This document shows positions 1 to 5,987 of a stretch of DNA of 14,164 nt, piece after piece. The number at the start of each line of letters is the position of its first letter. The first letter of the stretch is position 1. The stretch comes from Candidatus Aminicenantota bacterium (GTDB lineage Bacteria; Acidobacteriota; UBA6911; RPQK01; JAJDTT01), in assembly GCA_026706325.1 (NCBI GenBank), contig JAPOYZ010000629.1, forward strand, positions 1 to 14,164. Direction: 5' to 3'. The notes under the pieces were generated by a model. That model made no database searches, had not been told where the DNA came from, and saw only the letters and a program-made list of their open reading frames with translations. The translations under genes were made by a program, and so were the position numbers.

Positions 1-1352
1 CGGAATCCGACGAGGGGTGTCGTGCTGCCTCGCGGCTGCGGCTCCAGGAACTTGCGGTCCTGGTAGGTGAAGCGAAAGGTGATGGAGTCACTGTCGGAAA
101 AGTCGCGATCGTAACGAATCGAGTATTGGTCCTTGTCTCGAATCCGGTCCGGACTGGCAACGTAGTTCCCCGAGAATCCCGCAGTCGTGGGATCAGGGAA
201 GAACTGGTTGATGAACTTCGCCTGCTGCGTGATCCGGTCGTTGGGAATGACGTTGTTGGGGAACGGCTGCCGCAGGCCGGTCGCGGGATCCAGGGTGGCC
301 GGGTCGTAGATGCAACCCTTGTTGTTGCTGTGGTCCATGCAGTCGGTGCCCGGCGCCAGCAGGCTCGAGAAGTCACCGTTCCTTATTGCCGTTGGAGGCA
401 CGCTGATGGGAACGGTCAATCCCCGGGCCGCCCGCTGGCCTTCGTAGTTGAAGAAGAAGAAATCGTCCTCCGAGCCCGGAATATGTCCGCCGAACGAGCC
501 TCCGAACTGGCTTCGGCGAAACTCGGGAATCCTGCTGGCGAAGAAATTCCGGGCCTCGTGGTTGTCGTTCCTGTGAAACATGTAGAGGGCGCCGTGGTAG
601 TCGAGCGACCCGCGCTTGGTGACGATGTTGATCTGGGCTCCGCCGCTGCGGCCGAACTCGGCGTCATAGACGTTGGTCTGGATCTTGAACTCCTGGATCA
701 GGTCGATGCTGGGGGAGAAGTTCATGCGGGCGGCGCCGCTCTCCTGATTCATGACCCCGTCGACCATGGTGTTGTTGGAGTGGTCGGACATCCCGTTGGC
801 CGAGATGCTGCCGCCGCTGTATTCCATGTAGCCGACGGTGGTCCTCTGGACTCCCGGCGTCAGTTCCGCCAACTGCAGGAACTGGCGCCCGTTCAACGGC
901 AGCTCCAGCACCTTCTCCCGCTCGATGACTTCGCCCACCGTCGCCTGGTCGGTGGCGATGATGGGAGTGACCCCCTGGACCGTCACCTCGTCGGCAACCT
1001 CGCCTACCTCCAGCTCCACGTCGATCCGCGCTCGCTGGTCCACCTGGAGGATGATTCCTTGAACGGTCTTGGGCTTGAATCCGGGCAGCACAGCCCGAAC
1101 CGAGTACTCGCCGGGATCGAGATTCACGATCCGGTAGTTGCCATCCTCGCCGGTGACCATGAGGCGGGTGACACCGGTCCCGGTGGCGGTGACCTCCACC
1201 TCGGCGCCCGGCATGACGGCGCCGGTCTGGTCGGTGATGGTGCCGAGAATGACACCCTTGCTGACCTGGGCCAGCGAAACGGAGTTCAGCGCGAGCCCGA
1301 ATGCGAACGCGACTGCCAATACGCAAAGTGATCTGGTGGTTCGAATCTTCAT
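1..1352 (-). CDS. Oar-like TonB-dependent receptor with carboxypeptidase-regulatory domain (C-terminus outside window)
   Basis: Outer-membrane receptor of the Oar/TonB-dependent type, presumed to import or bind a large ligand using TonB energy. I translated 450 residues from ATG at 1352 to the left edge with no stop. A signal peptide covers about residues 1-28 (hydrophobic VLAVAFAFGLAL, cleavage near SLA/Q). A CarboxypepD_reg/Cna-B-like domain spans about 33-115 (GTITDQTGAVMPGAEV, GNYRIVNLDPGEYSV). A plug domain spans about 130-250, with LPLNGRQFLQLAELTPGV (151-168), NNTMVDGV (193-200) and the plug-end motif GRSGGAQINIVTKRGS (234-249). Barrel strands follow. The start is set by GGAGGA eight bases upstream. 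Family members are commonly around 1000 residues or more, so over half is missing here. It has its own promoter and is separated by 328 bases from the FG-GAP gene upstream on the same strand. Family assignment is secure; the ligand is unknown. Confidence 0.93.
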   Translation of the reverse strand, partial: MKIRTTRSLCVLAVAFAFGLALNSVSLAQVSKGVILGTITDQTGAVMPGAEVEVTATGTGVTRLMVTGEDGNYRIVNLDPGEYSVRAVLPGFKPKTVQGIILQVDQRARIDVELEVGEVADEVTVQGVTPIIATDQATVGEVIEREKVLELPLNGRQFLQLAELTPGVQRTTVGYMEYSGGSISANGMSDHSNNTMVDGVMNQESGAARMNFSPSIDLIQEFKIQTNVYDAEFGRSGGAQINIVTKRGSLDYHGALYMFHRNDNHEARNFFASRIPEFRRSQFGGSFGGHIPGSEDDFFFFNYEGQRAARGLTVPISVPPTAIRNGDFSSLLAPGTDCMDHSNNKGCIYDPATLDPATGLRQPFPNNVIPNDRITQQAKFINQFFPDPTTAGFSGNYVASPDRIRDKDQYSIRYDRDFSDSDSITFRFTYQDRKFLEPQPRGSTTPLVGF

Positions 1353-1360
1353 CGTGCGGC

Positions 1361-1366
1361 TCCTCC
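1361..1366 (-). promoter_or_regulatory. Ribosome binding site of the TonB-dependent receptor gene
   Basis: The minus strand reads GGAGGA, a near-perfect Shine-Dalgarno, followed by eight bases and then ATG at 1352. This fixes the receptor start and supports the signal peptide reading. Confidence 0.8.
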
Positions 1367-1437
1367 GGCGGGGGGGCTTTGCACCCCTCTCAAAGAATGG
1401 CGTTCCACGATACGGCAGGGTGGAACTTGATGCCCGG

Positions 1438-1466
1438 ATTGTAAGCAATGCAAGTTCCAGTGTCCA
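1438..1466 (-). promoter_or_regulatory. Predicted sigma70-type promoter of the TonB-dependent receptor
   Basis: The minus strand has TGGACA (1466-1461, five of six matches to TTGACA), exactly 17 bases, then TACAAT (1443-1438, five of six matches to TATAAT). Transcription would begin near 1431, leaving an untranslated leader of about 80 bases before ATG at 1352. Both boxes and the spacing were read directly; activity is inferred. The consensus of the main sigma factor in this organism is assumed to resemble that of E. coli. Confidence 0.55.
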
Positions 1467-1513
1467 GCGAGGCGCCGGTCAACTCCGGTAATTCTTTGAT
1501 ATATATGGATTTA

Positions 1514-1534
1514 GGAACTCGTCTCGGGAGTTCC
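1514..1534. repeat. 7-bp perfect inverted repeat upstream of the receptor promoter
   Basis: GGAACTC (1514-1520) and GAGTTCC (1528-1534) are perfect inverted arms around a 7-base centre. The repeat lies about 50 bases upstream of the predicted -35 box, next to the AT-rich patch. It could be a regulator-binding site for the receptor gene or the remains of a terminator for the FG-GAP operon. There is no clear U-run, so the operator reading is slightly preferred. Function is not established. Confidence 0.35.
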
Positions 1535-1680
1535 CTGTGGCCCGCGGGCAGGAAACTGTCCAAGAATTGAGACCGGACCACAGAAGGAGTTCAGCTTATT
1601 GGAGGGAGACGCCTCTTCCCGGATGTCGGCGTGCGGTCCCGGGCACACTCACGGGAGGAAACGAAAGTCGGCTCCGCGGG

Positions 1681-3312
1681 TTAGTCCACAGTGCGGGTAA
1701 CGGTGAGGAAGCGATCCACGGGAACGTCCACCAGCACTTGCTCCCTGCCGTCCGGCCACCGGACCAGCAGCCGATCGAGACGTTCGGCAGGTCCCAGGCC
1801 GAAGTGCAGGCGCAGGTCGTTTTGCGAGAGGTAGCTCCCGCCGCTTCGAACCTCCCGCGTCTGCTTGCGGCCCGGGACGACCGCCGTGACCCGGGCGCCG
1901 ATGGCCGGTACGTTGGGGACCTTACCCACCAGCCGGACCGTCAGCCAGTGGCCCTTTCGAGCCGTATCGTTCCGCAGAATGGTCGGGGAATCGTCCACGT
2001 TGCTGACCACCACGTCGACGTCGCCGTCGTTGTCCAGATCGCCGAATGCGGCCCCGCGGCTGGACCTGGCCAATGCCAGGCCCGGACCCGCGGAAACCAG
2101 TTCCCGAAACCTTCCCGACCCCGTATTGAGGAACAACTGGTTGCGCTGCGCGTAGCGCTCGTCCCATTCACGTTCTTCCACCTGGGGGTAGGTGTGGCCG
2201 TTGGCGATGAAGAGGTCCTGGTCCCCGTCGGAATCGACGTCGAAGAATTGCGTGCCCCAGGCCACGAACGAAAAACTTGGCCGCCCCAAGCCGATCTGGG
2301 GGCTCATGTCGGAAAAGAGGTTCCCTGCCGTGCTCTTGTAGACGGCGTTGTACTCCCGAGAGAAGTTGGTCACCACGATGTCCGGATTCCCGTCCCCATC
2401 GACGTCGGCGACGTCCACGCCCATGCAGGCTTGGGGCTGGCCGTCCCATCCGACGGCGACGCCGCTCAGCAGCCCGGCCTCCTCGAGACGGCCCCGGCCC
2501 TGGTTCCGGTAGAGGTAGTTGGGCGTCCTGTCGTTGGCCACGAAGAGGTCCTGGTCCCCGTCGTTGTCGATATCGGTCCAGATGACGCCCAGGCCGTAGT
2601 ACATTGCGCTGTCGGCGACTCCGGCGGATTGGGAAACGTCGGTGAAGGTCCCGTCGCCGTTGTTCCGGTAGAGGAAATCGGGCGCCCCTTTCAATCCCCG
2701 GGGCCCGCATCCCACCCGCAGCCCGTAGTAGTTGCAGACCCGGTCCTTCCGGCTGGGATCGGTATGTTCGACGGCGACGTAGTTGGCCACGAAGAGGTCC
2801 AGGTCCCCGTCGCCGTCGTAGTCGGCGAAGGCGCTCCCGGTGCTGAACCGGGGACACGAAACTCCGGCCCGCTGCGCGGCCTCGGTGAAGGTCCCGTCCC
2901 CGTTGTTGCGGTAGAGCAGGTTCGGTCCCAGATTGGTGACGTAGAGGTCGAGGTTCCCGTCGCCGTCGTAGTCTCCCGCGCAGGCGCCCATGCTCCACCC
3001 CCGGAAGCCGACACCCGCCGATGCGGTGATGTCGGAGAACGAACCGTCGCCGTTGTTGCGATAGAGCCGGTTGCCGGGGGATTTGGACGGATTGGCGGCC
3101 GGACCCGTCAGCAGGTAGATGTCGAGCCAACCATCACGGTCATAGTCCAGGAGGGCGACCCCGCTCCCGATCTGCTCGCGGATGTTGGTCTTCCCGGGTG
3201 ACCCGCCCCCATGCTTCCAGCGGATGCCGCTGGCGGCAGTCACATCGGTTAGAAGAGGCTCCGGTTCGGCGGCGAGTGCGATCAGGAGGAATAGACTTGC
3301 GAGGACGCCCAT
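1681..3312 (-). CDS. Secreted FG-GAP repeat / ASPIC-UnbV (CRTAC1-like) protein
   Basis: A 543-residue secreted calcium-binding beta-propeller-type protein; the role in bacteria is unknown. The signal peptide is MGVLASLFLLIALA. Seven Dx(D/N)xDG-type calcium loops were read: DYDRDGWLD (56-64), DYDGDGNLD (114-122), DYDGDGDLD (164-172), DIDNDGDQD (247-255), DVDGDGNPD (303-311), DVDSDGDQD (358-366) and DLDNDGDVD (425-433). YRNNGDG(T/S)F follows several of them. An ASPIC/UnbV domain closes the protein (about 472-538; GARVTAVVPG, GGSYLSQNDLRLHFGLG, VRWPDG). The stop is TAA. ATG at 3312 is the only usable start; GGAG lies 13 bases upstream, inside the end of the SGNH gene 9 bases away. That spacing is long, so translational coupling to the preceding gene is likely. 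Such proteins are numerous in Acidobacteriota and Planctomycetes and may act in adhesion or as surface scaffolds. Confidence 0.93.
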   Translation of the reverse strand: MGVLASLFLLIALAAEPEPLLTDVTAASGIRWKHGGGSPGKTNIREQIGSGVALLDYDRDGWLDIYLLTGPAANPSKSPGNRLYRNNGDGSFSDITASAGVGFRGWSMGACAGDYDGDGNLDLYVTNLGPNLLYRNNGDGTFTEAAQRAGVSCPRFSTGSAFADYDGDGDLDLFVANYVAVEHTDPSRKDRVCNYYGLRVGCGPRGLKGAPDFLYRNNGDGTFTDVSQSAGVADSAMYYGLGVIWTDIDNDGDQDLFVANDRTPNYLYRNQGRGRLEEAGLLSGVAVGWDGQPQACMGVDVADVDGDGNPDIVVTNFSREYNAVYKSTAGNLFSDMSPQIGLGRPSFSFVAWGTQFFDVDSDGDQDLFIANGHTYPQVEEREWDERYAQRNQLFLNTGSGRFRELVSAGPGLALARSSRGAAFGDLDNDGDVDVVVSNVDDSPTILRNDTARKGHWLTVRLVGKVPNVPAIGARVTAVVPGRKQTREVRSGGSYLSQNDLRLHFGLGPAERLDRLLVRWPDGREQVLVDVPVDRFLTVTRTVD

Positions 3313-3321
3313 TGGCGTTCG

Positions 3322-4614
3322 TCATCTCCGATTGGGCTTCATCTCGATGTACTTCGATGGATCGGTGGAGTAGCTGATGGGCTTCGGGTCGAGCAACTCC
3401 ACCAACCTGTCCTTGATGGCAAAGGCCTGAAAAAAGTTGCCCAGGGGATTGTAGTGGCCGATCCAATATCGCCGGATGTACTCGTCCACAGTCACTTTGA
3501 ACTGGGCAAAATCCGTCCCGTGCGCCTCCAACAGATCGACATAGGGGAGCCTCTTCTCATCCAGAAAATCAAGCAGACTCTGGTCGAAACGTTCCCCTGT
3601 CTTCAGCACCTTCGCTGCGTTCCTTTGCCCGTAGGAGAGAACAAAGAGGACTTGTTTTCCCTGAGCCGACGCATAGTGCTCGATCTTCTCGATGATTCTC
3701 ATGGTGGCGAACAGCGCGGCTCTGGTGTAGAGCTCCGTTGCGGTCCGTTTCAGCTCTTCCGGAGTGCCGATGCTGACCTGGAGGCCGTGTTCCCGGGCCA
3801 GCTCCTCGATCACGTCGTATCTCGGCTGGAGGGAGCCCGCCCCCGGGTCCCTTTGGGCCAGGACGATCTTCAGCACGAAGTCGTCCTTGAACCGCTCGAA
3901 CACCCAGTCGAAGTCGCTGAGGTTGCGAACCGATTCGGGAGTCGGGCAGGGATTCTTGTACTCCGTGAATTGCCCGGTTGCGGGATTCGCTGCGACATAG
4001 GGCATGGTGGAGCCGAGCACGGCCGGCCACATCCCGGTCGTATAGCCCAATCGAACGTTGCGCCAGCCATGCAGGTTTCGATAATGATCGTCGTCGTAGA
4101 TGTTGAAGATGATGTACCGGGCGGGGGTAATGGTTTCCTCCCTCATCATTCTCAGGTAGGCCTGGTAGACGGAGTACCCCCCGACTCCGTAGTTGCGCAG
4201 TGGTTCACACAGGTGGGCGGCGAGCACTTCCTGCCAGGTTTCGCCGTCGCTGACCTGGTCGCAGTGAGTGAAACTGTTTCCGTAGGTGTTGATCCGGCAA
4301 GGGTTGTCGCCGTACATGATGGTTCGGCGGGCGCCCGCATACCGATAGGTCGATATCGATCCATCGACCCCGTGTTTGACCCGCCTGTCGTGAAACAGCC
4401 ATCCCAGCTCGCCGTCGTACGCTTCCCCCAGGCTGGCCCTGCCCAGGATCCAGTCCTCCACCTGCTCCGGCGGGTACAGAATACTTTTCAAGTAGGCTTG
4501 AGCCTGCCGCTCCCAGGTTTCGGTTTCTTGCGCCGGGCGGGCCTCCTGCGCCCCCGCCGTCAGGGTGAGCACCAGGCAAGCCAACCCTGAAGCCGCCAGA
4601 CTTGTTCTTGGCAT
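3322..4614 (-). CDS. Secreted SGNH/GDSL-type hydrolase (430 aa)
   Basis: Probable periplasmic or secreted ester hydrolase of the SGNH superfamily. The signal peptide is about residues 1-22 (LACLVLTLTAGA/Q). The nucleophile block is YGNSFTHCDQVSDGETWQ, with Ser114 in GNS rather than GDS. The block II glycine lies in NYGVGGYSVYQAYL (141-154). The C-terminal histidine block is IGHYNPLGNFFQAFAI (385-400), with His387 followed by the N-P-x-G pattern of SGNH enzymes. About 230 residues separate blocks II and V, holding an insert around 180-300 and a core strand QVLFVLSYGQ (321-330), so it is longer than the usual 200-250 residue family member. The start is supported by GAGGA six bases upstream (4621-4625). 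It is the first gene of an operon with the FG-GAP gene. The substrate could be an acetylated or acylated glycan, but this is not shown. Closest subfamily not recognised. Confidence 0.8.
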   Translation of the reverse strand: MPRTSLAASGLACLVLTLTAGAQEARPAQETETWERQAQAYLKSILYPPEQVEDWILGRASLGEAYDGELGWLFHDRRVKHGVDGSISTYRYAGARRTIMYGDNPCRINTYGNSFTHCDQVSDGETWQEVLAAHLCEPLRNYGVGGYSVYQAYLRMMREETITPARYIIFNIYDDDHYRNLHGWRNVRLGYTTGMWPAVLGSTMPYVAANPATGQFTEYKNPCPTPESVRNLSDFDWVFERFKDDFVLKIVLAQRDPGAGSLQPRYDVIEELAREHGLQVSIGTPEELKRTATELYTRAALFATMRIIEKIEHYASAQGKQVLFVLSYGQRNAAKVLKTGERFDQSLLDFLDEKRLPYVDLLEAHGTDFAQFKVTVDEYIRRYWIGHYNPLGNFFQAFAIKDRLVELLDPKPISYSTDPSKYIEMKPNRR

Positions 4615-4729
4615 AGTCGATCCTCGGTTGTAATCTCGCGTCGAATCGCAATCAATCCATGTAATATATCAACATAACCCAGTCGAATAACGATATCGCC
4701 ATGCTCGCCTCATGCCGGAGGGACGCCGA
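4615..4729. promoter_or_regulatory. Divergent promoter region between the SGNH and serine hydrolase genes
   Basis: These 115 bases separate two divergent genes and must carry both promoters. The centre (about 4641-4698) is AT-rich compared with its flanks, with GTAATATATC at 4661-4670 and the perfect palindrome CGATATCG at 4691-4698. TATATT on the minus strand (4668-4663) could be a -10 box for the SGNH gene, but I found no good -35 box at 16-18 bases. No convincing plus-strand promoter could be picked. The palindrome could bind a regulator of both genes. Confidence 0.4.
4717..4723 (+). promoter_or_regulatory. Ribosome binding site that sets the serine hydrolase start
   Basis: GGAGGGA lies six bases before ATG at 4730. 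An in-frame ATG at 4712 would place this Shine-Dalgarno inside the coding region, so 4730 is the better start. It also gives a cleaner Tat signal. Confidence 0.75.
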
Positions 4730-5953
4730 ATGGATTCCAAGCTGCCGACGCTCAATCGCAGGGACTGCCTGAAGACACTCTCCTTGGGAGCGTTCGCCGG
4801 AACCGTGGCGGGGGCCCTCCCGGCATGCCGGCGGGATGGACTTGGAGTCCCCGATTGGGTCTCCTTTCCGGAAGAGGAATGGGTGAAGATCGATCCGTCC
4901 GACGCGGGTCTGGATGCGGGCCGGATGGATCACATCTTCGCCGCCGCCGATATCCGCCCCGGAGGCTTCGGCGGCACGGCTCCCGGCGACGACGAATGGG
5001 GCGCCGTCCTGACCCGCGGGGGCTACCTCGTCTACGCATTCGGGGATCCCTCCTACAAGACGCAGTCGGCGTCACTGGGGAAATGCCTCGTCCGCGCCCT
5101 GTTGGGGTTGGCGGTGGACGACGGCCGGGTCGACCCGGACGAACCGATCTGGAAGACCTGGACCGGGCGGGACGAGCTGTCGCATCCCCACAAGTATCTG
5201 GACGAAGGGCATCACAAGACCCTCACCTGGCGGAAACTGGTCAACCACCGGGGCGGATTCATCCTGGAGAGCGGATACCACTGGCGGAACAAGCCGGGAG
5301 AGCGGGACCCGGAGGCGGCGGCGCACTGGATTCACGGCACCATTCCGGACTGGGTGAATTGGACGGGGGACCCGATCTACGACAACTACTCCCATACGGA
5401 ACCGGGCACCGTCACCCGGTACAGCAGTGGAGGCTATGTCCGCCTGGGTCAGGCCTTGACCGTCCTTTGGGACCGGGACCTGAAGGATGTCATCGACGAG
5501 CGGTTGTTCGGCCCCATGGGAATCCCCCCCGACCGCTGGGAATGGAAGGCCGGCAAGGTGCTCCAGGACACGAAGGACTTCTATCCCGCCATTCCCCACT
5601 ACGGCGAGTACGTCGATCCACCCTACGAGATCAACGGCAATATCGTGCGGGGCGGTCCCGGCTGGTTCATGATCAGTTCGGAAGATCTGGCCCGCTTCGG
5701 CCTGTTGATCGCAACCCGGGGGATCTGGCGCGGCGAACGGCTGGTCAGCCCCGAGTGGCTTCGGGGCCATGCCGGCCTGGACATCCACGTGACGGCCGGC
5801 GATCCCGAAACATACGTTTCACTGGGCAAGACGAATACGAAAAACTTCCCCTTCGGCAGGGAGGTGGGCGCCCGAGGCTATCTCTCCTTTCCCAAGGATC
5901 TCATAACCGGTCCGGTCTCACCGCCTCAGGCGGCGTCCTACGGTGCATATTGA
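4730..5953 (+). CDS. Tat-exported lipoprotein serine hydrolase (class C beta-lactamase fold), probably C-terminally truncated
   Basis: A 407-residue beta-lactamase-related serine hydrolase (penicillin-binding protein/esterase fold). The N-terminus reads LNRRDCLKTLSLGAFAGTVA (8-27), a twin-arginine signal, followed by LPAC (30-33), a lipobox with Cys33; it should be a Tat-exported lipoprotein. The catalytic SxxK motif is SLGK (Ser115, Lys118), and the second motif is YSS (231-233) in RYSSGGYVRLGQ. A family-like helix GGPGWFMISSEDLARFGLL follows at 308-326. The third motif (KTG/HxG) near the C-terminus is not seen. The protein ends at AASYGAY, about where that motif and two final strands (some 50 residues) would be expected, and an AT-rich sequence starts at once. 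It may be truncated and inactive. The gene leads a plus-strand run with the CocE hydrolase 34 bases downstream. Substrate unknown; a true beta-lactamase role is unlikely. Confidence 0.85.
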   Translation: MDSKLPTLNRRDCLKTLSLGAFAGTVAGALPACRRDGLGVPDWVSFPEEEWVKIDPSDAGLDAGRMDHIFAAADIRPGGFGGTAPGDDEWGAVLTRGGYLVYAFGDPSYKTQSASLGKCLVRALLGLAVDDGRVDPDEPIWKTWTGRDELSHPHKYLDEGHHKTLTWRKLVNHRGGFILESGYHWRNKPGERDPEAAAHWIHGTIPDWVNWTGDPIYDNYSHTEPGTVTRYSSGGYVRLGQALTVLWDRDLKDVIDERLFGPMGIPPDRWEWKAGKVLQDTKDFYPAIPHYGEYVDPPYEINGNIVRGGPGWFMISSEDLARFGLLIATRGIWRGERLVSPEWLRGHAGLDIHVTAGDPETYVSLGKTNTKNFPFGREVGARGYLSFPKDLITGPVSPPQAASYGAY

Positions 5954-5969
5954 GATAAATAGATAAATA
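5954..5969. repeat. 8-bp tandem direct repeat just after the serine hydrolase stop
   Basis: GATAAATA occurs twice head to tail (5954-5961 and 5962-5969), immediately after the TGA stop. It begins the AT-rich patch that covers the CocE translation start. It may be chance, replication slippage or a footprint of a rearrangement at this junction. Confidence 0.6.
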
Positions 5970-5974
5970 TTGAT

Positions 5975-5979
5975 GGAGA
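5975..5979 (+). promoter_or_regulatory. Ribosome binding site that sets the CocE-family start
   Basis: GGAGA lies eight bases before ATG at 5988. The earlier in-frame TTG at 5970 and ATG at 5973 have only AT-rich sequence before them and would overlap this site, so 5988 is preferred. Confidence 0.6.
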
Positions 5980-5987
5980 ACGATCAG

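Larger units (their letters stand above)
1353..1680. other. Intergenic region between the FG-GAP gene and the receptor gene
   Basis: These 328 bases hold the receptor leader, its predicted promoter (1438-1466), an AT-rich patch (about 1491-1513), a 7-bp inverted repeat (1514-1534) and the perfect palindrome GCCCGCGGGC (1540-1549). The remainder (about 1550-1680) shows no convincing gene, RNA or rho-independent terminator. A 5-bp complementarity (TCCCG/CGGGA) near 1636-1655 has no T-run after it on either strand. The short open frames here lack ribosome binding sites and protein-like composition. Confidence 0.6.

Noticed and set aside
126..1331. 401-codon open frame on the plus strand opposite the TonB-dependent receptor
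   Set aside because: The minus-strand frame, open to the window edge, encodes an unmistakable receptor N-terminus; this is its shadow.
1390..1581. 63-codon open frame in the receptor upstream region
   Set aside because: No ribosome binding site, it overlaps the predicted promoter, and its composition is not protein-like.
1537..3201. 554-codon open frame on the plus strand opposite the FG-GAP gene
   Set aside because: It is antisense to seven calcium-loop repeats, and the repeated DNA creates a pseudo-repetitive valine-rich shadow.
3454..4590. 378-codon open frame on the plus strand opposite the SGNH gene
   Set aside because: No start signal or family motif; the opposite strand has a signal peptide and catalytic blocks.
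5950..5978. Promoter with TTGAGA (5950-5955) before the CocE gene
   Set aside because: At 17 bases the -10 position reads ATGGAG, which does not fit; the AT-richness alone is not evidence of a promoter.
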